Part shown: positions 31,097 to 43,337 of the stretch, in pieces
How positions within the stretch are numbered: position 1 is the first letter of the stretch
How the letters are laid out: every line of letters starts with the position of its first letter
Notes under the pieces: generated by a model
Told to the model about the DNA's origin: nothing
Database searches by the model: none
Seen by the model: the letters and a program-made list of their open reading frames with translations, nothing else
Made by a program: the position numbers and the translations under genes
NCBI RefSeq assembly: GCF_000346465.2
Contig: NC_034015.1
Location: 5,555,789-5,619,788 of the forward strand
From: Prunus persica
Taxonomy: Eukaryota > Streptophyta > Magnoliopsida > Rosales > Rosaceae
DNA: 64,000 nt
Direction of reading: 5' to 3'

Positions 31097-34000
31097 ATGG
31101 TTTCTCACCAAGACCAAAGTAAGGATTCTGGCTCCAACAAAAATGGAGGTAAGGAGCAAGTACCTCCTCAAGAGAAGTCTTCGAAGATAATGAAGTTTGC
31201 TTCATCATCTGCTGATACAGAACCAACCAGCGCGACAACAATCTCTGATGATTCAAAGGCTGGTCGAGGTATGAGCACAATGCCTCGTGTTGTGAAGAGA
31301 AAACTTCAGAAACTGAGGCCAATTGTTGAGTACAATAAAAGGGGGAAAGGAATTGGCCAAGCATACAGTGAGATGCAGTCCTATATTGGTGTGTTGGCAC
31401 GCTCCAGAGTCCCACTTGTGGACTTGAAATGGGCTCAAATCCCCAAGGATATAAAGGAGCAGATTTGGGAAGCAGTTGACATTGCTTTTGTAGTAGGTCA
31501 AGGGGGCAAGAACTCTGTCTTAGCTTCTGCTGCCAAGAAATGGAAGGATTTCAAGTCTACACTAACAAGGCATTATATCCTTCCATACACCAATGACAGG
31601 GAGAGATTAAGCCAACCCCCTGAAACATATAAATTCATAGAGAAAGCACAATGGGATGCCTTTGTAGCTTCAAGGCTATCCAAAGACTTTGAGTCTGTGC
31701 ATTCTCAACATGCACAGATTAGGGAGAAACTCGAGTACAATCATCGATTGTCTCGAAAAGGATATGCTGGTTTGGAGGATCAATTAGAGGAAACCATGCC
31801 TGGGGTAGAAATTGATCGATCTACCTTATGGAAGAGAGCTAGACAGGACAAACATGGTAACATCCCTGATCCAAAGGTGGCAGAGAAAGCAAAATTAATT
31901 GTAAGCCTACTCACTCTGTTTTAAATTTTTATTAAACTGTGAATAATTCTTATTACGTCTTATGTTATATTTTGCGTCGTGTGAATGATATTACCACGTC
32001 GATATTTTTTAAAACACGTCGTCAAAGGTCTAAATAGGAATCACAACTCTGTTTTCTGTAATTATAGCATAAGATGTCGGTGGTTCAATTTCGCGTCGTC
32101 TGTATTAAATTACTACGTCGAAATGTTTTAAACAACGTCGTTAAAGGTGTGAATATTGAATCATCCCTCTGTTACATAAGACGTCGGTGGTTTATTAATT
32201 TCGTCGTTTTAAAAAACTAACCATGTCGGTATAACTACCGTCGTGATAAATTATAATAACGTCGATTTATATGTTATTGCGTCGTGTGAAATTATATAAT
32301 ACGTCGTTTGTATATAAATAACCGTCGTGTGTTTTTGTTCTTACTTTTTTATATATCTTTGTTTCAGGATGATTTGCAAAAACAAGTCTCGGAAGGCAAA
32401 GTCACCGTCTCTGGCAGCAATGATGTGCTGACCATGGCTTTGGGCCCCGAGCATCCAGGCAGAGTCAGAGGAGTAGGTGCTGGGATCTCACCAAAGCAAT
32501 ATTTCAATTTACCCAAACCACAGAGAGTGAGCTTTGACGACCGTTTGAAGGACAGTTTAAGAGTTCTCCTTCAAGAAGAGACTAGAAAGATGGAGGCTAA
32601 GGCAAGGGAAGAGGCTTTAAGGATGGAGGCTAGAACGAAACAATTGGTAGAGGCTGAGAGGGAGCATTTCCTGAGTCAGCTTTCCCAATTAATTCCCAAT
32701 TTTGATCCAAGCATGCTTAAACCCAGAATTAGCCAAAGTCCCAAAAATCCAATGTCTGACAAAGCAAGCTGCTCTGGAGGTGATGTGAGATCCCAGCATT
32801 TTGAGGATGATACTGCCAAAAATGGGAAACATCAGGAAGAAAAGGTAACATATCTGAACTTTGAATTCTCTGTTTTTTTAAAAACCATTAGACGTCGTTA
32901 TTATTAATAAAACCGTCGTTTGAAATACATACCACGACGATTTTAAAAATAAACCGTTGTTTGTATTTCAATACCACGTCGTATTTAGTTTACTTGTTTT
33001 ACACGCCATTAAACATCGTTATTTTTAAAACTTTGTGGTTTTTAGACGACGGAGTTAATCATTCCCGATGTCATAGATGAAGAGAATAAAGAAGAAAAAC
33101 AAGATGAAAAGCAGAAAGAAGATGACGACCAGGTATGTTCACATAACTTTGCCTTTTTTATTTGTTTTTCAAAATTCCAGACGTCGATATTTTTCTTTAA
33201 ACCGTCGTTTGTTTACAACTTAGACGGCGGAATTGTTTTCTAAGACGTAATAAATAATTCACCACGACGGTTTTTTCACCGTCGTTTAAATTGTTTTCAG
33301 ACGACGTTTTATTCCTTAAACCGTCGTTTTTATTGAATTACCACGTCATTTTTTTTATTTCTTTAAACAGGTTACTAAAGTTGTTGATTATTCAAATATG
33401 GAGGCGCCATCTTCTTTACAAACCCTTTGTCGTTATGTGGAAACGACACTCGTGCCTCAGGATAAGACCCTGCACTTTACAATTGATAAGGAGGTCTTTG
33501 GTCTAGAGCGCGATACCTTCCTCCTGCCTGAAGATATTACACAATTTGCAGGCATTGAGGAAATAGGAGCTACAGTCATTGCTGTATATATGAGGTTTGT
33601 CATTCTAAAATAATACGTCGTTGGTTTATTTATTGCGTCGTCTTAACTAACTAACCACGTCGTTAGTATGTACCGTCGTGATAAATTTATTATAACGTCG
33701 TTGTCTATTTCAGTACATCGTGTGAAACCTTATAATACGTCGTTTTGTTATACATAACCGTCGTGTGTTTTTTTTGCGCTGACTTGTTTATATTATTTTA
33801 TATATTTAGGTACTTACACGATGTTTTAAAACAAGCAAATATGTGCACAATGGTTGGCTTTATCGACCCTGCTACAGTTAGTGCCAGCTCTGGCACAATA
33901 GCTGACAGATCACGAATGGTAGCATCACGACTTCAGAAGACTGACGGTGAACAGATTTTCCTGATGCCTTACAATCCAGGGTTAGTCTCCTTAACAGGAT

Positions 34001-34753
34001 TTTGTTTTTATGATTTTCAATAAATGACAGCGTATAAACTAACCACGTCGGTGTTTTATTTTATTGAGTCGTTTGAAATGACTAACCACGTCGGTAGTTA
34101 TTTATCGTCGTGATAAATATATAATGTCGTCGATTGCTACTTTATTTCGTCGTGTGAAATATTATAATACGTCGTTTTTGTAAATAACCGTCGTTTTTAT
34201 ATTAATTTTGTGCAGCCGTCATTGGATCTTGCTGATTGTAAGAGCAAAGAGGGAAACAGTCTATTTTCTGGATCCTCTGCCAGGATATCGTGTGGTCGAT
34301 GAAGAGGCCAAAAACATCGTGAACAGTGCCATAAAAATTTATAATTCCCACATAGCCAGATCAGGCCGTAAGGCAGTCATTTGGAAAACTCTGTCAGGCA
34401 CACCAAAGCAACCCAGCAATGTCGAATGCGGGTATTACGTGATGCGCTTCATGAAGGACATCATCATGGATCCTTCCTTGGGGTTTGAGAAGAAGGTAAG
34501 AAGAAATAACCTTCAAACATTTTACGTCGTTTTTTGTATTATCAACGACGGTCATGTAAAATTACCGTCGTTGAATAGATATACTACATCGGTTATGGTC
34601 GTCTGTGATTGAATTTCCTTTTATTTATAAACCCTAATAGTCATTGTTTTTATGCAGTATGCGAAGGGAAAACAGGAAGAGCCATACCCCCAAGAAGCAA
34701 TTGATGAAGTCCGGAATGAATGGGCAGAGTTTGTTTGCCTTCAACTGGAATAG
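31097..34753 (+). CDS. Transposase_24 / C48 cysteine protease fusion gene, copy 2 (intact)
   Basis: Exons 31097-31900, 32368-32844, 33046-33132, 33371-33594, 33810-33980, 34216-34495 and 34658-34753 join in phase to about 712 codons with GT-AG introns and no stop. Roughly residues 115-265 are a Transposase_24 region; 270-430 a coiled coil (KMEAKAREEALRMEARTKQL); then an acidic E/K/D linker; and about 515-680 a C48 (Ulp1/SENP-like) protease with His in RHWILLIV, Asp in FLDPL, Gln in PKQPSN and Cys in NVECGYYV. The acidic linker is a separate small exon here but continuous with exon 2 in copy 1. The stop (TAG 34751-34753) falls slightly earlier than in copy 1. By analogy with TNPA it may bind the CGTCG words; this is inference. 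All introns are rich in those words. Confidence 0.85.
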
Positions 34754-36725
34754 GGGAATTATTGAACACTTGATATTTATGTATAATGTACAAATTTTGT
34801 CTATAATATATAATGTAAAAATTTGTTGAGGTTTTCTTAAAGTAAAAACAAAAACAAACATACAAAATGCGTTACCGACGTGTAATAATTTTCCAACGAC
34901 GTAATAAAGTCAAAAGCCGTCGTTTTTTGTGGTTTCGTTTTAAACAAATCCGACGTAAAAGGATATTTAGACGACGTTCTTTGAACAATGGAGTCGTTTA
35001 TGGTTTACAACGTCTTCAATTTCTTAAGGGTTCAGGGTAGTACTTTGTAACGACAGCGGTTAAGTCGAGGAATATATATTTTACGTCGGATAGTTAAATA
35101 TCCGCCATCGTTTCTCATTTAAACAACGTCATTTTAACAACTTAGTCGTCTCTTACAATTTACAACGTCTACAATTTATTAACACCGACGTGGTTTGTTG
35201 TTGTGATAAGAATATTTTATTATTTTTATATCAAAATATTCAAAATAAATTTAAAATAAATCAGAAAAATGCAAAGTCAACTCCTATGAAGTCATTGATA
35301 TATTTTCTTCCCCCTAAAGCTTGAAAAAATTCATTTTGAATAACAAAAATTTAAAATGAACATCCAAAACAAAATTGTTTTGATGAGTCATAAAGTCACT
35401 TCTAGTTTTATGGTTTAGGGTTTAGAGTCTAGGGTTTAGAGATTAGGGTTGTTATTTATTGGGGTTTATTTTTAAAGTATAATTTTTGGGTAGTCTAGGG
35501 TATATATTAGGCTGTAAAACCATAAACCCTTTTATAAACTTAATTTTTAAAATTATACAATTTAGTTTTAAGGGTTTAGGATATTAATTGTTAACGACGG
35601 TGGTTGAGTCGTGGAATACATATGTTACGTCGTGCAGTAAATTATCCGACATGGTTTCTGCGTTAAACGACGTCATTTTAATATGTAAGTCGTGTATTAT
35701 TATTTACAACGTTTTCAATTTCTTAACCCCGACGTGGTTTTTCAGTCGTCTTTATATCAAAATATTGAAAATAAATTTAAAATTAATCCGAAAAATGAAG
35801 CGTCAAAATAAACGGCGTTACGTTCAGTGTTTCCGTCGTGGAATATTACATTTACGTCGGTTCTTGTAGAACTTTCGCCATGGTTTTTCTTTCGACGTTT
35901 TAAAGAGCGCGCGCTCTAAAAATTTTCGCGCGTCCTAAATTTTTTTATATTTGGCTCTTATTCTTATTCTTCTAACCCTGAACCCTAAAATTTTCAGATT
36001 TCGTGCAACATAACATTTCGCTCTCTCACTTCTGCTCTAATTAATAGTTGCTCTGTCACTTATGCTCTGTCGAATCTGTGAGCTCGTCCAACCTGTAAGT
36101 ACAAACCCTATCTTCCCCTTGTAAATTCATTGAATGATATTAGGTTGTTTTGTTAAAGGGTTTTAGGTATATGCTTTGCGATCTGTTAATAATGTGCTTA
36201 TAAGTATGGGTTCATGGATTTTCTGTTTAATGGGTTCATGGATTACATTATCTGTTATGTTGAATTGGGAATGGATTTAATTTTGTCGGATCTTTTAATC
36301 ACCCTATGTTATGTTGAATTGGGAATGAATTTATTGTTTTCATGCTTGGTTTCATGTATATGTTGTTTTCTTGCTTGGTTTCATATATATGTTGTGTTCT
36401 TAATGGGTTTTGGGTTCTTGAAAATAAACTGAGACACGACGCCTTTTTAGGCATACGACGACGATTACACGACGGTTTATGAAAAAACCGTCGTTGTATT
36501 AATTATACACGACGGTGTTTTCATAAACCGTCGTTTGTATTACTTATATTAGACGACGTCTGTTGAAAATCCGTCGTCTATATATGCCAAATACGTCTGT
36601 TTTTGTTTAAAACCCGTCGTCTCTGTTGTGTATTAGTTGCTATTAGATCTTTGTATAATCTGCTATAGTGATGGTCATTGCCTGTATTTTCACTTTATTA
36701 TAGATAATAGGTTATAGTGTCGGAG
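34754..36725. other. Non-coding region between the two genes of copy 2
   Basis: No gene seen. It contains a duplicated block of about 540 bp, telomere-like GGGTTTAG words (35405-35460), many CGTCG words, a GCGCGCGCTC stretch near 35907, and a GTAAGT donor-like site near 36091 that may end a 5' untranslated exon of the transposase gene. 36140-36725 is collinear with 8962-9531. Confidence 0.5.
35045..35905. repeat. Tandem duplication, unit about 540 bp, with partial third copy
   Basis: TTAAGTCGAGGAATATATATTTTACGTCGG-type sequence near 35060 recurs near 35605 and more weakly near 35830. TTATATCAAAATATT followed by AATAAATTTAAAAT recurs at about 35226 and 35751. Copy 1 shows only one unit before its assembly gap. 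Confidence 0.7.
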
Positions 36726-39700
36726 ATGGATAATTCATGGATGCACTCGGATAGAAGATCGAAGGCATATGAGTTTGGGGTGGAAGCATTTTTGAACTTT
36801 GCTGTAGAAAATCTTCTAACTACAACACATATCCGTTGTCCATGTGTTAAATGTGTTAATTTGAAGTTGTTTGGGGTTGGAATTATAAGGGATCACTTAT
36901 ACTTTAATGGAATTGACCAAAGCTATAAGAATTGGACATTTCACGGAGAACCTTGGGAACCAACTACTAATGCTAGTAGAAATGTTGAAGAAGATGATGG
37001 CCATAGTAGGTACAGTTTTGTGTCTGAAGAAATTGATATGGATGATAATGATTTTGGTTCGGATCCGTATGAGTTTGCCAATGTGATTGGGGATGGAGAT
37101 CAACCAGTGTACCCTGGTTGTAGAAAGTACACGAAGTTATCGGCATTAGTGAAGTTGTATAATTTGAAGGCAAAACATGGGATGAGTGATGTCTGTTTTA
37201 CAGAATTATTGATACTTCAAGGCGATTTGCTTCCAGAAGGAAATACAATACCAACCTCTATGTATGAGGCTAAAAAGACTTTGTGTGCATTGGGGCTGAG
37301 TTATGAGAAAATGCACGCATGCCCCAATGATTGCATCTTGTATAGGAAGGAGTATGAGGATTCAACTAATTGTCCTACTTGTGGTATCTCAAGGTGGAAG
37401 GAAGGCAAAGATTCAATCTTGAAAGAGGGTGTGCCAGCGAAGGTGGTGTGGTATTTTCCTCCAATTCCAAGGTTTAAAAGGATGTTTCAATCACATGAGA
37501 CAGCTAAGAGTTTGACTTGGCATGCTGCTAGAAAATCAATTGACGGTCAGATGTCTCATCCGGCGGATTCCCCGTCTTGGAAACTTCTTGATGATAAATG
37601 GCCTGAGTTTGGTAATGAGCCGAGAAACTTGAGATTGGCTCTTTCATCTGATGGATTCAATCCCCACAGTTCTCTAAGTAGCAGATATAGTTGTTGGCCG
37701 GTTATCTTAGTTACATATAATCTTCCTCCATGGCTGTGCATGAAACGAAAGTTCATGATGTTAACCTTATTGATTTCCGGTCCTAAACAACCCGGAAATG
37801 ATATAGACGTCTACGTGGAGCCTTTGATTGATGATTTAAAATCTTTGTGGGATGGGATTAGAGGAGTGTATGATGCACATAATGGAGAATACTTTACACT
37901 CAGAGCTGCATTAATGTGGACAATTAATGATTTCCCCGCCTATGGAAACTTATCTGGTTGTGTTGTTAAAGGATATAAAGCTTGTCCAATATGCGGCGAT
38001 GATACACCTAGTCATTGGTTGAAAAATGGCCACAAAATTTGTTACATTGGGCATAGAAAATGGTTACCAATCAATCATCCATATAGGAGGCAACGTGCAG
38101 CTTTTAATGGGAAACCTGAATATGGCATACCTCCCGAGCCATTAACCGGAGAAGAAGTGCTGCATATGGTTGAAAATGGTGACAGAGTTTGTGGGAAGAA
38201 GAAATCAATATTCTTTGATCTCGAGTATTGGAAATACCTTCCTGTGAGGCATGCCCTAGATGTTATGCACATTGAGAAGAATGTTTGCGATAGTATTATT
38301 GGTACATTGCTGGAGATCCCTGGAAAAAATAAAGATGGGATTGCTGCTCGATTAGATTTATTGAACATGGGGGTCAAAACTGATTTGCAACCCGAGTATG
38401 GAGAAAGACGTACTCGTTTGCCTCCTGGGCCTTGGAATTTGTCAAGAGCAGAGAAGAGAGAGGTTTGCAATTCTTTCTATGGTATGAAGGTCCCTGAAGG
38501 TTATTCTTCAAATATTAAAAATCTTGTATCTTTACAAGATTCAAGACTTCTTGGCCTTAAATCACATGATTGTCATACCTTAATGCAACAATTGCTCCCT
38601 GTGGCAATTCGTTCTGTTTTGGAGAAGCCTGCAAGGTATGCAATAACTCGTTTGTGCTTCTTCTTCAATGCTATATGTGCAAAGACTGTTGATGTTTCCA
38701 AGCTAGATAAGTTGGAAGAAGATGTAGTAGTTACTCTGTGTTTGCTTGAGAAGTACTTTCCCCCTTCATTCTTTGATATCATGGTTCATCTAGTAGTACA
38801 TCTTGTCAGAGAAGTTCGTCTATGTGGGCCAGTATATTTTAGGTGGATGTATCCGTTTGAAAGATATATGAAAGTGCTGAAGGGGTATGTTCAGAATCGT
38901 ACTCGTCCCGAAGGTTGCATTGCTGAGTGGTATATAGCTGAAGAAGCGGTAGAGTGTTGTACTCAGCATTTATCTAATGTTAGTACAGTTGGAGTGCCTT
39001 CAAGCCAAAAGATGGGACTTTCAAAGCCATTATCAGGTTGCACAGTGAGCGTAGTTGATCAGGACCTGTTGAATCAAGCACATCTATATGTCTTGGAGAA
39101 TACGGAGGAAGTCCTACCTTATATCGAGTACGTATGAGCTTTATTCTTTAAGTTTCCATTTTAAATTATTTCTTATGTTTATCTTCTATATTTAGGACCG
39201 TAATGCTTGAATTTTTCGTGTCATGTAGGCAACATATGATTCACATCAAGACTGCTTATCCAAAATTTAGAAAGAGAACAAAGTGGCTGCAGGATAAGCA
39301 CAATAGCACTTTCATTCAATGGCTACGCTTCAAGGTATATGTTGTTGAATAACATATTTCTCTTTTAATTTTCTTCTTATTTATATGTTAGATTGAATTA
39401 AGATATGATTAATTTGCAGGTTCAAAGTGAACTTGAGGAAGACAATCATGGCGTATCAGAAAATTTAAGGTGGCTAGCAGCTGGTCCAAACATGTCAGTG
39501 CCATTATATAGGAGCTATCTTATTAAAGGTATTAAATTCAATATCAAGGCACAAGATGATGTGCGGACAACTCAAAATAGTGGAGTTTATTTACTTGCAC
39601 ATACCATGCAAGTTGCTAGTGCCAAGGATAAAAACCCAATTCTCTCAAATATGGGTTTCTATGGTGTCATTCAAGAAATTTGGGACCTTGACTACCAAAA

Positions 39701-40064
39701 GTTTACAATCCCAGTCTTTAGGTGTGATTGGATAGATAGTTCTGGTCTTGTAGTCGACGAACTTGGATTTACCCTTGTAGATTTGAGTAAAATTGGACAT
39801 AGGAATGACCAATTTGTTTTGGCTTCTCAAGTCAAACAAATATTTTTTGTTGACAACCCGATGCATCGTGGTTGGTCGGTAGTGTTATCAATGCCTAATA
39901 GAGAATATAATGATGTTATTGGTGATGAAGTCTTAGGTGATGTGATAATTGAGTGTGAGCCATTTACTAGATGGATGCCAAATGTTGACACATTTGATGA
40001 ACGGGTAGGTGAGTTAGGCGGTCAAAATATTCGAGATGGGTGTGAAGATATATGGATTGAATGA
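36726..40064 (+). CDS. TNPD-type CACTA transposase, copy 2 (intact)
   Basis: Exons 36726-39127, 39229-39334 and 39420-40064 join in phase to about 1050 codons. Residues 1-75: transposase-associated domain (CPCVKC near 38-43). 199-219: Cys pairs CPNDC and CPTC. 240-410: TNP2 core with D309 in SSDGFNPH and D359/D361 in PGNDIDV. 411-448: CxxC/His cluster (ACPICGDD, GHKICYIGH). About 511-529: LDVMHIEKNVCDSIIG. About 610-720: DUF4218. About 890-980: DUF4216. Exon 2 keeps CAG where copy 1 has TAG. This is the expected full set for a CMC transposase, which excises the element and makes 3-bp target duplications; the CAT duplication agrees. Confidence 0.92.
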
Positions 40065-41625
40065 TGCTTATGTAATTGGCAGTGTATGACATTAATTTTG
40101 TAATATATTGTAATGCGATTTCTTCACTTTCTACGTTCAAATAAAACACGACGTTATTGTGAATCAGTTATTCAGCATATTTACCGACGTCTTAAAGCAA
40201 CGTAACAATGAAGAACCACGACGCTATTGTGAAGCAATTATTCAGGATATCACGTCGGTGAAGGATTAAGAACCGCCATGTAATTCAGAATAACACGACT
40301 CCAATCCCATAATACCGACGTCTAAAAAACGAGATATATAATCTGAACGTTAAAAAATACGACGTCATCATACATTTTCCACGTCGCAAGTTCTTTTATA
40401 AACGAAGAGGAACGAAATGAATTCCGACGGAAGTTCATTATAACCGCCGTCTAATAACAATTAAACGACGTTATTTGTAATACGGCTCTCATCATAATCT
40501 ACGCCGTCTATATGTTCTGTAATACGGCTCTCATTTATTTGGAACCGACGTTGTTTAGAAGTTCAACGTCGTCTATATTATTAAGTGCGTCGTGAGTAAT
40601 GAATACATATAAATACAACGTCGACTATATAAATGTATACGTCGTAAATAATGACACTGACAACTATTTCCACGTCATCTTTTTTAGAAAAATCGAAGTG
40701 GAAAATTTATTTCACGACGGTTTTTTGTAAATAAGAGACGTAGTAGATTTCAATAACGTCGTCTTCTCATGTATTTAAAGACGTCATATTTTTTCTTGTC
40801 GGGTAAATTATATTTAACGGCGTAGTATTTTAGTTGTCGTCGTTGTATGTATATCTTGCGGCCTTGTTCTTTTAATATATGTCATATTTTTCCTTTTTAA
40901 CGACGGTGATTTTTTTGAGTTGGTCGTCTATTCTCATCCTCGACTATTTTCTAGAACTTTAGCAGACTAAACACGTCTGTTTTTATTTTTTTCCGACGTT
41001 GTTTTATTTAACAACGTCTAATATTTATCGTCGTTGTTTGTTTCTGAAAATAGGACGTATAAATTTTGTAATACGACTCTCATATATTTGTAACCGACGT
41101 TGTTTAGTTTTTCAACGTCTACTCTATTAACATATACGTCGTAAATAATGACACTGACAACTATTTCCACGTCATCTTTTATCGAAAAATCGAAGTGGAA
41201 AATTAATTTTACGACGGTTGTTTTTATATATGCGACGTAGTAGGTATCAATAACGTCGTCTTCTAATGTATTTAAAGACGTCATATTTTTTATTGTCGTG
41301 AAAATTATATTTAACGTCGTCGTATTTGTATTTTCGTCGTTGTATATCTATCTTGCGGCCTTGTTCTGTGTCATATTTTTCCTTTTTAACGACGGTTTTT
41401 TTAGAGAGTTGGTCGTCTATTATCATCCTCGATTGCTTTTTTTAGATCTTTTTGCAGTACAAAGACGTCGTTTTGTATTTGTTGATGACGTTGTATATTT
41501 TAACAACAACGGTTATTTAGCGTCGTGGTTTATGAGGGAAAAGATGACGGTGGATTCCACGACCATTGAAAAACCCAATACACGACGGTGATTTACCGTC
41601 GTCTTTTTGCTTTTTTGTAGTAGTG
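40065..41625 (+). repeat. Right subterminal region of CACTA copy 2
   Basis: Collinear with 12886-14497: CGTCG words, the duplicated block of about 500 bp (ATGACACTGACAACTATT near 40650 and 41147), then the terminal inverted repeat. The short frames here are not genes. Confidence 0.7.
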
Positions 41626-42469
41626 CATATAGGAAAGGTTATAGAAAATATAGTCCTTATAAACAACAATATAAAAACTTTAGAATTCAACCTTCAAAAA
41701 CTTTTAGAAGAAGAAAATATATCCCTAAACAATTTAGGAAAAAAATAAATAAACCATGGATTAGAAAGTATAAAGTACCCAATAAAAGTACATGTAAATA
41801 TTATCTCTGTAGTGAAGTAGGACATATTAGACCTAAGTGTCCCAAATTAGGAAAACAACCAAGAGAAAAAGTACAATTAATTGAGCAACTTCAATTAGAA
41901 GATGATGAGGACTTAGAATCAATTTATAGTATTGATGATAATTTAAGTGACAATGAAAGTATTTATAGTGTTAATGCCTTAGACTCAGATTCAGAATTAG
42001 ATTACTCTAGTAATTCCAATAGTGAATTAGATGAATATACGTGTATGTTTGAAGAACAAATAGAGCATGAAGAATTTGAATATGTTAATTTAGGATGGCC
42101 CCAAGAATGTAATCAATGTAAGAAAATAGTGGTAGAAAAATATTACACTAAGACAATAGTTTATTGTAAACCTTGTTTCAATAATAGATCAATAGAAATA
42201 AATATAGTTAAAATAGATAACAATAATCAAAAGAATAATTGCCCTAGTATAGAAAAACAAAAGACTAGTTCATTAATGACAATTAATTGTGAGTTAGAAT
42301 TGTCAAAAGAAAATAAAATTCAAACAACAACCATGATAGATACAGGAAGCACAAAAAATGTAATAAAAGAAGAGTTAGTGCCAGAACAATTTAGGCAAAA
42401 ATTAGCTAGACCAGTAAGAATTATACAGTTTGATACAAGACCTGTGTACTTAACACACTGTATTAATAA
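41626..42469 (+). pseudogene. Pararetrovirus ORF3, coat protein C-terminus and protease start
   Basis: Continues the viral polyprotein after the CACTA insertion. A basic, Y/R/K-rich stretch precedes a zinc-finger-like motif, CKYYLCSEVGHIRPKC. Badnaviruses have CXCX2CX4HX4C here; the second Cys is replaced by Tyr. A second cluster, CNQC...YCKPC, follows, then an acidic serine-rich linker. Near 42340 the aspartic protease motif MIDTGSTKNVI appears. The coat protein packages viral DNA; the protease would process the polyprotein. Homology stops at 42469, where an LTR begins. Reverse transcriptase and RNase H are absent from the window. Confidence 0.75.
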
Positions 42470-43319
42470 TGTACTGTAAACACGAATTTCCTACAACAAA
42501 TGAGACAAGAACACGTGTACAAAATAATATTTGTATTGATTTATCAAGTATGTAGGTTACAATCTCTGTGGGTATTCTTTCACAAAAATAAAAGAATTTC
42601 CTCTTATTCGATCTCCAAGAGTGTGTGCGGTTCAAGGGTGCCAAGCACTTGATCTTGAATCAGAATTTGAGACTTCGTCGAGGGCCGTCACGGCTTGATC
42701 TCCAATACGTCAGGACCACTAGTAGTGTCAGGCGGTGGATAGTCTTCGACTTTGGCTGTGGAGGAATCAGCACGTGTTTGTTGTGCTTAGTGATTCTCCA
42801 CGAGCTTGATGAAGAACTTGAGAGTCTAGGTGTTGCTTCGGGTAAAGAGCTCTCTGGTTTTACAAAGTGTGTGTGCCTCCCCCTCTAAAGGTCCTTTCTC
42901 ATGAATATGAGCCTAGTATTTATAGGCAAAGAATTGAGTCTTGGTTTGGAATCCCCAATCTGAATCCCTTGATTTGTGGGATTGGTTTCTGATTTGATTT
43001 AATTTGAGCTAATTGATTTAATTTAGCTCTTAATTAAGTCAAAATCCTTCATTTAGGGAAATTAACTAGTGATTTAGGAAGATGACCAAATAAGGATAAT
43101 TTATTCCTTTTTGGCATATGATTTCATTTGATTGATGAAGATCTTAGATGCTAACATGTGCCATCTCCGGTGTACACCTTTGTCTGCATGAGTCATGTGC
43201 CACGTGTATTTATGTGGAACCCACAAATTTTTCAGTTATCTTTAACTAGTCAAATTTGAATTTTGACTATTGACTGTAAATTAGTGAATTTTTATTTCAC
43301 TAAAATTTCCACGCCTACA
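42470..43319 (-). repeat. 3' LTR of the gag-bearing gypsy element
   Basis: On the plus strand it begins TGTACTGTAAACACG and ends CCACGCCTACA, giving TGTA...TACA ends. A TATAAATA box on the minus strand lies at 42917-42924. Just outside, the minus strand carries a purine-rich AAGTGGGGGCATT (43320-43332), a polypurine tract. Length 850 bp. Confidence 0.75.
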
Positions 43320-43337
43320 AATGCCCCCACTTCAAGG
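43320..43337 (-). other. Polypurine tract of the gag-bearing gypsy element
   Basis: The minus strand reads CCTTGAAGTGGGGGCATT directly before the LTR, the plus-strand priming site expected there. Confidence 0.65.

Larger units (their letters stand above)
28263..41625 (+). mobile_element. CACTA (En/Spm-type) transposon, copy 2, apparently intact
   Basis: Starts CACTACTACAAAAAGTG and ends CTTTTTTGTAGTAGTG, flanked by a perfect 3-bp duplication CAT (28260-28262 and 41626-41628), the hallmark of CACTA insertion. About 13.4 kb. Both genes found in copy 1 are present with open frames and consistent splice sites, so this copy could be autonomous. It carries the RPN6 fragment but no B3 fragment. It interrupts the coat protein part of the endogenous pararetrovirus. 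Confidence 0.95.

Noticed and set aside
42625..42888. 87-residue plus-strand ORF
   Set aside because: It lies in the LTR of the minus-strand gypsy element and has no recognisable domain.
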